From Streptomyces sp. SN-593 (lineage in GTDB: Bacteria; Actinomycetota; Actinomycetes; Streptomycetales; Streptomycetaceae): a stretch of 64,000 nt of DNA. Below, piece by piece: positions 40,367-48,830 of this stretch (position 1 is the first letter of the stretch; every line of letters starts with the position of its first letter). A program made the position numbers and the translations under genes. The stretch covers positions 4,929,001-4,993,000 of the forward strand of contig NZ_AP018365.1 in the NCBI RefSeq assembly GCF_016756395.1, in the 5' to 3' direction. The notes under the pieces are model-generated. The model saw nothing but the letters and a program-made list of their open reading frames with translations, was not told where the DNA came from and made no database searches.

Positions 40367-43126
40367 ATGACACGACTGTCGAGACCACCGGGAGCCGCCG
40401 CGATCGGCGTGCTCGCGGCTGCGGCGTTGGCCGTGGCCGGGATGTGTGCCCCTGCGTCGGCGGCCGGGAAGGCCGCGCTGGTGACGTCGCCGGCCACGCT
40501 GGTCAACCCGTTGATCGGGACCTCGAACCAGGCCGACGACTTCCCGGGCGCGGACGTGCCGTTCGGCATGGTGCAGTGGAGCCCGGACACGCCGTCACGT
40601 CCGGCCGGGGGTGGTTACGAGTACAACGACTCGTCGATCACCGGTTTCAGCCTGACCCATATCGCCGGGCCCGGGTGCGGCGCGGCCGGTGACATCCCGG
40701 TGCTGCCCACCGTGGGCGCGGTGAACACCGGGGCGACGGACGCGTTCTCCCACGCCAACGAGTCGGCGTCCGCGGGGTCGTACAAGGTCACGCTCAACAA
40801 CCAGGTCACCACCGAGCTGACCACGACCACCCGCAGCGGGATGGCGCGGTTCACCTTCCCGTCCAGCACCCAGTCGAACCTGGTCTTCAAGCTGACCGGA
40901 AGCCAGAACGGCGACTCCGCGACGCAGTTCACCAAGGTGTCGAGCACCGAGGTGAGCGGGCAGGTGACCAGCGGCCACTTCTGCGGCGCGGGCAACACCT
41001 ACACCGTGTACTTCGACATGGTCTTCGACCAGCCGTTCGCCTCGGAGGGCAGTTCGGCGGTGAAGGCGACGGCCAGCACCCCCGCGACGTCGGGCACGGC
41101 GTCCAAGAACGCCGCGGAGAAGCCGAACGAGCCGGTGCTGCACGGCAAGGCGCCGAAGGCGGCGACCTCGTCCGCGTCGCCGGACGCGTCCGCGTCGAAC
41201 GGCTACGTCACCTTCAACACCACGTCCAACCCGGTCGTGCAGGCCAAGGTGGGCATCTCGTACGTGTCCGTCGCCAACGCGACCGCGAACCGCACGGCGG
41301 AGAACAGCGGCTGGGACTTCAACGCGACCCGCACCGCCGCGCAGAACGCCTGGAACAGCGAGCTGGGCAAGGTGCAGATCGCCGGCGGCACCGCCGCCCA
41401 GCAGCAGACCTTCTACACCTCGCTCTACCACTCGTTGCTGCACCCGAACGTGACCAGCGACACCAACGGCCAGTACTACGGCTTCGACGGCAAGACGCAC
41501 ACCGTGGACGCCGGCCACAGCGCGGCGTACGCCAACTACTCCGGCTGGGACATCTACCGTTCGCAGGCCCAGCTCGAAGCGCTGATCGACCCGAAGGCCG
41601 CGTCGGACACCGCGCAGTCCATGGTCGACGACTACACCCAGACCGGGATCTTCCCCAAGTGGTCCGAGGACAACGGCGAGTCCTACGTGATGGTCGGCGA
41701 CCCCGCGGCCGCGATCATCGCGGACTACCACGCCTTCGGCGCCACGCAGTTCGACACCTCCACCGCGCTGACCGACCTGGTCGCGCAGGCCAGCAAGACC
41801 AACAACGACCGGCCGGGCCTGAACTACCTCGGCTCGCCCGGGTACATGCCGCACGACGGCAGCTACGGCTGCTGCAACTTCTACGGCCCCGTCGCCACCA
41901 CGCTGGAGTACAACACCGCCGACTTCGCGCTCTCCGCCCTCGCCGGCGCGCTCGGCGACTCCGGCAACCAGAAGACGTACGCCAACCGCGCGCAGGACTG
42001 GCGCAACGTGCTGAACCCGGCGTCCGGGTTCGTCGAGCCGCGCAACGCGAACGGCTCGTGGACCGGCGGCTTCGACCCCACCAGCGGCACCGACATGGTG
42101 GAGGCCGACTCCTGGATCTACACCGGCATGGTGCCCTTCGACGTCGGCGGCCTCGCCAAGGCCAAGGGCGGCAACGGCGCGATGAACGACTACCTCGACA
42201 CCACGCTGCGCAGCTTCACCGGCGCCAACGGCTACGCCTGGGTCGGCAACGAACCCAGCATCGAACTGCCGTGGGAGTACGACTACACCGGAGCGCCCTA
42301 CAAGACGCAGGGCACGGTGCGGGCGATCCAGGACCAGATCTGGTCGAACACCCCGGCCGGTCTCGCCGACGGCAACGACGACCTCGGCGCGATGAGCGCC
42401 TGGTACGTCTGGTCGGCGCTCGGCATGTTCCCGGAGACCCCGGGCACGTCCGACCTCGCCCTCGGCTCGCCGCTGTTCACCCAGGCCGTGGTCACCCTGC
42501 CCTCGGGCAAGACGCTCACGATCAACGGCAACGGCGCCGCCGACAACGCCCCCTACGTCCAGTCCGCGGCGTGGAACGGGGCGGCCTGGAACAACGCCTA
42601 CGCCCCGACCACCGCGATCACCGCCGGCGGCACGCTCGACTACACGCTGGGCACCTCCGCCAACACCTCCTGGGCGACCGCCGCGTCCGCGGCCCCGCCG
42701 TCCTACGCCGGTGACACCACCGCACCGGCCTCGCCGAAGATCGGCGCGGTCGTCTCCGGAGTCGCCTCGAACCTGTGCATCGACGACGCGACCTCCGGCA
42801 CCGCCGACGGCACCCACGTCCAGATCTGGGGCTGCGACGGCACCTACGCGCAGGACTGGATCGTCGCCTCCGACGGGACCCTGCGCACCCTCGGCAAGTG
42901 CCTGGACGCGGACCACAGCGGCACCACCAACGGCACGCTGATCCAGCTGTGGACCTGCAACGGCAGCGGCGCCCAGCAGTGGACCGCCGGCTCCAACGGA
43001 TCGCTGGTCAACCCGGAGTCCAAGCTGTGCCTCGACGACCCGAACTCGTCCACCACCAACGGCACCCAACTCCAGCTGTACACCTGCAACGGTTCGGCCG
43101 CGCAGAACTGGAAGCTGCCGAGCTGA
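40367..43126 (+). CDS. Secreted alpha-1,2-mannosidase, GH92, with ricin-type lectin domain
   Basis: 919 residues from ATG 40,367 (AGGAG upstream). Signal peptide: basic start, AAIGVLAAAALAVAGMCAP, cut near ASAAG. The GH92 region spans about 40-780: VNPLIGTSNQADDFPGADVPFGMVQ, GFSLTHIAGPGCGAAGD, YSGWDIYRSQAQLEAL, FPKWSEDNGESYVMVGDPAA, and NEPSIELPWEYDYTGAPYKTQ then DDLGAMSAWYVWSALGMFP. Residues about 800-919 are a beta-trefoil with three repeats ending QDW, QQW and QNW. It probably trims mannans outside the cell; the GH38 enzyme could process products inside. Confidence 0.95.
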   Translation: MTRLSRPPGAAAIGVLAAAALAVAGMCAPASAAGKAALVTSPATLVNPLIGTSNQADDFPGADVPFGMVQWSPDTPSRPAGGGYEYNDSSITGFSLTHIAGPGCGAAGDIPVLPTVGAVNTGATDAFSHANESASAGSYKVTLNNQVTTELTTTTRSGMARFTFPSSTQSNLVFKLTGSQNGDSATQFTKVSSTEVSGQVTSGHFCGAGNTYTVYFDMVFDQPFASEGSSAVKATASTPATSGTASKNAAEKPNEPVLHGKAPKAATSSASPDASASNGYVTFNTTSNPVVQAKVGISYVSVANATANRTAENSGWDFNATRTAAQNAWNSELGKVQIAGGTAAQQQTFYTSLYHSLLHPNVTSDTNGQYYGFDGKTHTVDAGHSAAYANYSGWDIYRSQAQLEALIDPKAASDTAQSMVDDYTQTGIFPKWSEDNGESYVMVGDPAAAIIADYHAFGATQFDTSTALTDLVAQASKTNNDRPGLNYLGSPGYMPHDGSYGCCNFYGPVATTLEYNTADFALSALAGALGDSGNQKTYANRAQDWRNVLNPASGFVEPRNANGSWTGGFDPTSGTDMVEADSWIYTGMVPFDVGGLAKAKGGNGAMNDYLDTTLRSFTGANGYAWVGNEPSIELPWEYDYTGAPYKTQGTVRAIQDQIWSNTPAGLADGNDDLGAMSAWYVWSALGMFPETPGTSDLALGSPLFTQAVVTLPSGKTLTINGNGAADNAPYVQSAAWNGAAWNNAYAPTTAITAGGTLDYTLGTSANTSWATAASAAPPSYAGDTTAPASPKIGAVVSGVASNLCIDDATSGTADGTHVQIWGCDGTYAQDWIVASDGTLRTLGKCLDADHSGTTNGTLIQLWTCNGSGAQQWTAGSNGSLVNPESKLCLDDPNSSTTNGTQLQLYTCNGSAAQNWKLPS

Positions 43127-43169
43127 GCCGCAACACCCGTACGGCGCCGTCCTGCTGAACGGCGAACCG

Positions 43170-43216
43170 CGCCCCCGCACGTCCCGTCCGACCGGCCGGG
43201 ATGCGCGGGGGCGTTT
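43170..43216 (+). terminator. Terminator after GH92 gene
   Basis: Arms CGCCCCCGC (43,170-43,178) and GCGGGGGCG (43,205-43,213) with further pairing inside (GTCCCG/CGGGAT), followed by TTT, 44 bases after the stop. Confidence 0.7.
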
Positions 43217-43351
43217 CCGCGCGGCTCTCGCCCGATCGCGGCGCCGCCACGCCGGACCACCCCCGCCGCGGCCTTCCGCGCGCGCCCGACCGCACCTGGT
43301 CGTGATAGGGATGCAGTTCTCCCTGCCCGGAAAAACCAGGAGTGTCCCGGT

Positions 43352-44317
43352 ATGACTATCCCTACGCACTGGGCCGCGCTGCCCCGCCCCTCGGGTCCCG
43401 CCCGACCCGGCACCGGCACCGGCGCCCGAAGCGGGACCGGTATCGAGGAACGCGAACTCAGCTCCGGCGGCTACCGCTTCGTCTCCCGCGTCGCCTGGTG
43501 CGAGGACCCCCGCACCGAGCCCTTCCTCATCCTCGGCGGCTCGTCCCAGGACCGGCTGTCCTGGACCCGGCACGAGCGCGCGCTGCTCCCGCTGGGCCAC
43601 GTGGTCACCGTGGACCTGCCCGGCTACGGCGGCGCCGCCTTCCTGCCGGCCCGGCTCGGCATCGACTTCCTCGCCGAAGCCGTGCGCGACACCCTCGACG
43701 ACCTCGGCATGACCCGGGTGAACCTGCTCGGCGCCTGCTTCGGCGGCGCGATCGGGCTGCGCTTCGCCCAGCGCCACCCCGAGCGGGTGGAGCGGCTGAT
43801 GCTCGTCGGCATGACCAGGGACCTGCCGCAGGACTACACCGACTGCGTGCCGCGCTGGATGGCGATGCTCGCCGAGGGCCGCGGCGACGACATCGCGCGC
43901 GAACTGGTGGACCGCTTCATGTCCCCGCCGGGGACCGGGAGCGTGCGGCGGTACGCGGCCGTGTCCCGGCTGCTGTACCGGCAGTTCGCCGAGCGCAGCG
44001 TCGAGCAGGTGCGGATGGACGTGGAGCACAACCGCCGTCTGCTGGCCCACGACTGGTACGTCCCGCTGCCGGCGCCCCGGGTGCCCGCGCTGGTGCTCAC
44101 CGGCGAGCACGACACGCTCACACCGCCCGCCGTGGGGCTGGCCACCGCGCGCTGCCTCGCGGGGGCGTGGTTCACCACGGTCAAGGACGCCGACCACCTC
44201 CTCCCGGTGGAGCGCAGCGACGAACTCGGCGATCTCATCGCACGGTTCTGCACGGGTCGTGCGATCGACCCGCTGCCGTACTGCAACCCCGCGACGTACG
44301 TGCCCGCCGCCGCGTAG
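43352..44317 (+). CDS. Alpha/beta hydrolase with Cys at the nucleophile position
   Basis: 321 residues, ATG with CCAGGAG upstream. Alpha/beta hydrolase fold: FLILGGSSQDRLSW (oxyanion region), VVTVDLPGYGG, nucleophile elbow NLLGACFGGAIG, acid in LTGEHDTLT, and His in VKDADHLLPVE. The elbow carries C129 in place of the usual Ser (G-x-C-x-G). A Thr/Gly-rich N-terminal extension precedes the domain. The convergent LuxR-type regulator 565 bases away may belong with it. Substrate unknown. Confidence 0.85.
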   Translation: MTIPTHWAALPRPSGPARPGTGTGARSGTGIEERELSSGGYRFVSRVAWCEDPRTEPFLILGGSSQDRLSWTRHERALLPLGHVVTVDLPGYGGAAFLPARLGIDFLAEAVRDTLDDLGMTRVNLLGACFGGAIGLRFAQRHPERVERLMLVGMTRDLPQDYTDCVPRWMAMLAEGRGDDIARELVDRFMSPPGTGSVRRYAAVSRLLYRQFAERSVEQVRMDVEHNRRLLAHDWYVPLPAPRVPALVLTGEHDTLTPPAVGLATARCLAGAWFTTVKDADHLLPVERSDELGDLIARFCTGRAIDPLPYCNPATYVPAAA

Positions 44318-44882
44318 GTGTGCCGCCGGCGCCGCACCGCTGCCACTGCACCGCACGGCCGCCACGGCACCGTCGGGCGGAGGGGTTCGGGTGTCCATAT
44401 TGGTACGTGTCGCTTTTTGGACAACCCTGCCTGCGGACGGGTGAATTCCCAGGTCGTGGTGGGGTTGGGGACGTGTGTCCGGGTCGGCTGCGGGAAAAGG
44501 GCGCTAGGCACCGCACCGCCTGTTCGGATATCAATTCAGCACGGCACTTCGCGGCGTGACTCCCCGTCCGCGAAGCCGCCCAGGCGCCCAGCGCGCCGCC
44601 GGCCGCGGTGTCCCCGTATCACTGCGGCCATGTGCCGCCGAGGATCAGGCCGGTCTGCTCGCCCGGCCTCCCGGGGGGGAATCCTCGGTGGCCGTCAGGC
44701 GGGGCCTTCCGGCCCGACGGTCCCGCACCGCTCGTCCCCGCGCGTCCACTGCGCGGGGACGAGCGGAAACCCGCACGGTCCCGCACGCACCCACGAGGCA
44801 CGCGCGTGTGTACGGGTACGAGGGGCGGGTACGGACACGGACGCGCAGGCCGCGGCCCCGCACGCGCGCGCCACCGTCGCGC
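44318..44882. other. 565-base region without a supported gene
   Basis: Lies between two convergent genes. It contains a local AT-rich patch with imperfect inverted ends (TGTCCA at 44,392 and TGGACA at 44,417), and otherwise GC-rich sequence that is open in several frames without a ribosome site or recognisable protein. Confidence 0.6.
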
Positions 44883-46064
44883 TCAGGACGGCGGGCGGCC
44901 CGTCCGCGCCGCGGGCGGGCGCACCCGGTTCGGCGCGAGCACCCCCATCAGGTTCGGGTCCTGGGCGAGTTTCAGGCCCGCCTCGAAACGGCTGCCCGCG
45001 TCCAGCCGGTCCATGAGTTTCGCGATCACCCGCTGCACGGTGCGGCGGTGCACCCCCACCTTGCGGGCGATCTGCTCGTCACCGAGCCCGGCGGCCATCA
45101 GCCGGATCACCACCCGCTCCTGCATGGTGAGTTCTGCGCGCCGACCGGCGCCGGCCCCCGCCCCCGACCCGGCCCCCGACCCAGCCCCGGCCCCCGACCC
45201 CGACCCCGATCCGGCCCCCGACCCGCCCCCTGACCCCGACCCCGTCGCAGCCCCGGACCGGGAGGACCGCGACCCGGCTCCGCTACCGGCGCGCAGCGCC
45301 TCCTCCACCGTCACCGCCCGCAACCAGTAGTCGTCGAAGATCGCGGTGAGCGTCTGCACCAGGGCGGTGCTGCGCACCAGCAGCATGGGGTTGTCGTAGA
45401 CCGCGTTCGGGTCGGACGGCATGCAGGCCAACTCGTTGTCGTGCAGCAGGATGTCGCACGGCGCGTGGTCGAGGAGCCGCACGCTGACGCCCAGGTCGGC
45501 GACCTCCCGCAGGTAGTGCAGGTACCTGGACGTCTGCACGAGGGACAGCGGGTAGATGGCCCGCAGCCGGACGCCACGCTTGACCAGCTGCGCGTCCCGC
45601 CGCAGCGAACTCTCCAGCACGTCGACCGGCGGCATCGGCCCCGGGTGCAGCGAGTCGCAGGTGCGCTGGATGGTGGCGGTCAGCGCGTCGAGCACCCGGT
45701 GCTTGGACCAGCGGTCGCGGATGTACTCCACCTGCACCTCGGACGCGACGCGCTCCACCGCGGGCCGGTAGACGTGGAGGAGGGCCTGGCCGGCCTCGCG
45801 CAGGGCCCGGGACCGGCGGGCCTGGTCCTCGGTGGCCAGGTGGTAGGCGTCCAGGGTGCGCACCAGCGCCGTGTCCGGTTCCACCGACTCGACGTGCCCG
45901 TCGGCGCGCGCCTCGACCAGCCCGATCTCGGTCAGCCGCCGCAGGGCGGCCCCGGCCTGCTCGGCGTCCAGCCCGGTCGCCGTCCCGAGGTCGCCCTCCA
46001 CCGCGCTGCCCAGCCGGCGCAGCGCCTCGTACACCGCGAGCGCCCGGTCCTCCTCATCCGGCAT
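44883..46064 (-). CDS. LuxR-type HTH regulator with TrmB-like N-terminus
   Basis: 393 residues. Residues 1-60 resemble a TrmB-type winged helix (YEALRRLGSAVEGDLGTATGLDAEQAGAALRRLTEIGLVEAR). Residues 80-255 are a phospholipase-D-like sensor seen in this group (DLGVSVRLLDHAPCDILLHDNELACM; NPMLLVRSTALV). Residues about 259-307 are a Gly/Ala/Ser linker of imperfect repeats. The LuxR HTH follows (LTMQERVVIRLMAAGLGDEQIARKVGVHRRTVQRVIAKL). Convergent to the hydrolase. Confidence 0.88.
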   Translation of the reverse strand: MPDEEDRALAVYEALRRLGSAVEGDLGTATGLDAEQAGAALRRLTEIGLVEARADGHVESVEPDTALVRTLDAYHLATEDQARRSRALREAGQALLHVYRPAVERVASEVQVEYIRDRWSKHRVLDALTATIQRTCDSLHPGPMPPVDVLESSLRRDAQLVKRGVRLRAIYPLSLVQTSRYLHYLREVADLGVSVRLLDHAPCDILLHDNELACMPSDPNAVYDNPMLLVRSTALVQTLTAIFDDYWLRAVTVEEALRAGSGAGSRSSRSGAATGSGSGGGSGAGSGSGSGAGAGSGAGSGAGAGAGRRAELTMQERVVIRLMAAGLGDEQIARKVGVHRRTVQRVIAKLMDRLDAGSRFEAGLKLAQDPNLMGVLAPNRVRPPAARTGRPPS

Positions 46065-46082
46065 CCGCCGGCCCTCCCCGCG

Positions 46083-46538
46083 TCAGAGGTCGAACTCCGC
46101 GGGGTTGAGGCCCACCGCGAAGCACGCCTCGCGTACCACTCCCTGCTCGGACTTGTCGAAGTCGCCGTCCGCGCCGCCGATGACGATACCGATCTGGATG
46201 ACCGCACGGGCCTCGGTGGGCTTCTTCTGCACCTTGGCCACCTCCTGGAGCACGGCCACCTTGCCGAACTCGAAGTCCGCGGCCAGCCGGTTGAGGTAGT
46301 CCTCGAAACGGCGCTGGAGGTCGGCGGCGGGGAAGTTCTGCAGGACGTCGTTGCCCGCGATGAGCGCGGCCACCCGGCGCCGCTCCTCGGGCGCCACGCT
46401 GCCGTCGGCCGCGGCCACCAGCGCGCAGATCGCCATGCTGGCGTCGCGGAAGGCGCCGCTCTTCAGGTCGTTCTTCTTCGCCGTGAGCTGCGTCTGCATG
46501 CCCTGGGCGGATTCCTTGAAGCGGTCCCACAGTGCCAT
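46083..46538 (-). CDS. TerB-family protein (tellurite-resistance type)
   Basis: 151 residues; start at ATG 46,538 with AGGAGA 7 bases upstream. All-helical TerB domain: SMAICALVAAADGSVAPEERRRVAALI and QIGIVIGGADGDFDKSEQGVVREAC, each with acidic metal-binding loops (AADGSV, GADGDF). Lies 281 bases downstream of a TerD gene on the same strand; both belong to the Ter stress system. Confidence 0.9.
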   Translation of the reverse strand: MALWDRFKESAQGMQTQLTAKKNDLKSGAFRDASMAICALVAAADGSVAPEERRRVAALIAGNDVLQNFPAADLQRRFEDYLNRLAADFEFGKVAVLQEVAKVQKKPTEARAVIQIGIVIGGADGDFDKSEQGVVREACFAVGLNPAEFDL

Positions 46539-46819
46539 GGCGTCTCTCCTGAGCGTGTGTCGGTACGGGGCCGCGCTGCGGTCGTACGGGTCGTCGCTGT
46601 TCCGTACCGAGAACTCGCGCGGACCGTAAAGGAGTTCCCAAGGGCTGCGGGCCGACCGGGGCGGGCGCGGGCCGTTTCCCCTGGTACGCGGCCGGGTTCC
46701 GCGGTTGGTGCCGGGCGTGTTCGCTGCGGGCGAACGGGTGCACGTGCGCACGGGGTGCACATGCCGACGGCTCCCGCCGCGCCGGCCGGTGCCGGGCGGG
46801 GGAGCCGTCCGCGGGGACG

Positions 46820-47395
46820 TCAGAGGTTGACGCCGAAGTCCGACGCGATGCCGGCCAGACCGGAGGCGTACCCCTGGCCGATGGCGCGGAACTTCCACTC
46901 GGCGCCGTTGCGGTACAGCTCGCCGAAGACCATCGCGGTCTCGGTGGCGGCGTCCTCGCTCAGGTCGTAGCGCGCGATCTCGGAGCCGCCGGCCTGGTTC
47001 AGGACGCGGATGTAGGCGTTGCGCACCTGGCCGAAGTTCTGGCTGCGGCTCTCCGCGTCGTAGATCGACACCGGGAAGACGACCTTGTCGACGTCGGCCG
47101 GCAGCGCGGCGAGGTTGACGTTGATCTGCTCGTCGTCGCCGTCGCCCTCGCCGGTGACGTTGTCGCCGGTGTGCACGACGGTCTGGTCGGGGCTCTGCTT
47201 GTTGTTGAAGAAGACGAAGAAGCCGTCCGAGTGGACCTTGCCGGTCGCGTTCACGGCGATCGCGCTCGCGTCGAGGTCGAAGTCCGTACCGGTGGTGGTG
47301 CGGACGTCCCAGCCGAGTCCGACGGTGACGGCGGTCAGGCCGGGTGCCTCCTTCGTCAGCGAGACGTTGCCGCCCTTGGTCAGGCTTACCGCCAT
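46820..47395 (-). CDS. terD: TerD-family stress protein
   Basis: 191 residues; start at ATG 47,395 with AAAGGGG upstream. Typical TerD: MAVSLTKGGNVSLTKEAPGL, GLGWDVRTTTGTDFDLDASA, FVFFNNKQSPD, HTGDNVTGEGDGDDEQI and IYDAESRSQNFGQVRNAYIRV, with the Ca2+-binding acidic residues intact. Streptomyces carry many copies; they relate to tellurite and oxidative stress and to differentiation. The 280-base gap before terB holds no supported gene. Confidence 0.95.
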   Translation of the reverse strand: MAVSLTKGGNVSLTKEAPGLTAVTVGLGWDVRTTTGTDFDLDASAIAVNATGKVHSDGFFVFFNNKQSPDQTVVHTGDNVTGEGDGDDEQINVNLAALPADVDKVVFPVSIYDAESRSQNFGQVRNAYIRVLNQAGGSEIARYDLSEDAATETAMVFGELYRNGAEWKFRAIGQGYASGLAGIASDFGVNL

Positions 47396-47535
47396 GGGAA
47401 GTCCCCTTTGTGTGGTCGTGGGTGTTGCGGACGAAAGTACCGTCACCCGTCTGAACGCGGCGCGGGGTTCGTACGGTTCCGTTCCCGCCGGAAATCCCCG
47501 TGACGGGGAGGGGGCGGGCGCGCGACCATGGAGTC

Positions 47536-47961
47536 ATGTCCGGGCCACTGATCATCCGCGGCTCGGTCTCCATCCCGGAGGCCGAGCTCATGTGGCGTTT
47601 CTCGCGCTCGTCCGGACCGGGCGGCCAGCACGTGAACACCAGCGACAGCCAGGTCGAGCTGCGGTTCGACCTCGCGGCGACCGAGTCCCTGCCGCCGGTG
47701 TGGCGGGAGCGCGCGCTGGAGCGGCTGGCGGGGCGCCTGGTGGGCGGGGTGCTCACGGTGCGGGCGTCGGAGCACCGCTCGCAGTGGCGCAACCGGGAGA
47801 CGGCCGCGGCCCGGATGGCCTCGCTCCTCGGCCAGGCGACGGCCCCGCCGCCCAAGGCGCGCCGCCCCACCCGCATACCCCGGGGGATCAACGAGAAGCG
47901 GCTGCGCGAGAAGAAGCAGCGCGGCCAGACGAAGCGGGGCCGCGGCGGAGCCTGGGACTGA
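47536..47961 (+). CDS. arfB: ArfB-like peptidyl-tRNA hydrolase (release-factor GGQ domain)
   Basis: 141 residues from ATG 47,536. Contains FSRSSGPGGQHVNTSDSQVELRFD with the GGQ motif that hydrolyses peptidyl-tRNA, and the basic tail KRLREKKQRGQTKRGRGG that threads the mRNA channel. Rescues ribosomes stalled on broken mRNA. Monocistronic, divergent from terD across 140 bases. Confidence 0.92.
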   Translation: MSGPLIIRGSVSIPEAELMWRFSRSSGPGGQHVNTSDSQVELRFDLAATESLPPVWRERALERLAGRLVGGVLTVRASEHRSQWRNRETAAARMASLLGQATAPPPKARRPTRIPRGINEKRLREKKQRGQTKRGRGGAWD

Positions 47962-47982
47962 GCGCCCGGCGTCCGGCCGCGC

Positions 47983-48495
47983 TCACGCGAGGTAGCGGTA
48001 CCGGCCGCGGAAGTACGTGAGCGGGCCGCCCTCGGCGCTCGGGGTGCGCGCGGTCATCACCCTGCCGATCGCGAGCACGTGGTCGCCGGCGACCACGCTC
48101 TGCTCGGTCTCGCACTCGAGTATCGCCAGGGCGCCGCCGAGGACGGGGGCGCCGGACGCCTCGCCGCGGTAGTAGGACACGTCCTCGAAGAGCAGCCGGT
48201 CGCTGATCCTGCCGCGCATCGCGAACCGCCCGGCGATGTGCCGCTGGCTCTCGCTGAGCACCGACACCGCCCACCGCGGCTGCCGGTCGAGGAGTTCCTC
48301 CATCCGGGAGCCGACCCGCACGCTGACGAGCACCAGCGGGGGTTCGAGCGACACGGACATGAACGCCGTCGCGGTCATGCCGACGTCCTCGCCGCGCGGC
48401 CCGTCCTCGGGGTCGTGCGCGGTGACGAGGACGACGCCCGCGGACAGGCGTGTCAGGGCGGCGCGGAAGTCGTCGATGCTGGCGGTCTGACCCAT
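47983..48495 (-). CDS. Flavin reductase-like FMN-binding protein
   Basis: 170 residues with start at ATG 48,495. Flavin-reductase split-barrel pattern: FRAALTRLSAGVVLVTAHD, GMTATAFMSVSLEPPLVLVSV, WAVSVLSESQRHIAGRFA and GDHVLAIGRVM. Such proteins supply reduced FMN to monooxygenases or reduce flavin themselves. The ribosome site is weak. Convergent with arfB. Confidence 0.88.
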   Translation of the reverse strand: MGQTASIDDFRAALTRLSAGVVLVTAHDPEDGPRGEDVGMTATAFMSVSLEPPLVLVSVRVGSRMEELLDRQPRWAVSVLSESQRHIAGRFAMRGRISDRLLFEDVSYYRGEASGAPVLGGALAILECETEQSVVAGDHVLAIGRVMTARTPSAEGGPLTYFRGRYRYLA

Positions 48496-48654
48496 GGTGG
48501 TCCCAGGATGCCGTCCGGGCGGAGTTCGAAGCACGTCTCCCAACGGTACGGGGCGGTGCCGCGCGGCCGCGTCGGGCTGCGGTCCGATGCCGCGCGGGTA
48601 GCGGGACCTAGGTCCGCCGGCCCACGGTCCGTGTCCAACTGCGCACCCGGAGGT

Positions 48655-48668
48655 GTGACTTGAGTCAC
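48655..48668. promoter_or_regulatory. Palindrome upstream of the diguanylate cyclase gene
   Basis: GTGACT-TG-AGTCAC is a perfect 6-bp inverted repeat about 160 bases upstream of the start codon. Its TnAC...GTnA half-sites resemble a BldD box but with a 4-base rather than 5-base centre. Confidence 0.5.
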
Positions 48669-48830
48669 AAGCGGTATGAATTGTTGACCCTGTGTACCGG
48701 CTGCACAGCTCGCTGTGATTCAGTTGCGTTGTAATTGGAAGACTGTGAATTACGGCGCGGTCGCTACGGCGACCGGGGTATGGGAAACCTCGCTGGAGTT
48801 GCCATCCGACCCGTGGGGAGGGCGCTAGGC

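Noticed and set aside
40595..44398. 1267-residue minus-strand frame
   Set aside because: Antisense to GH92 and the hydrolase; composition artefact.
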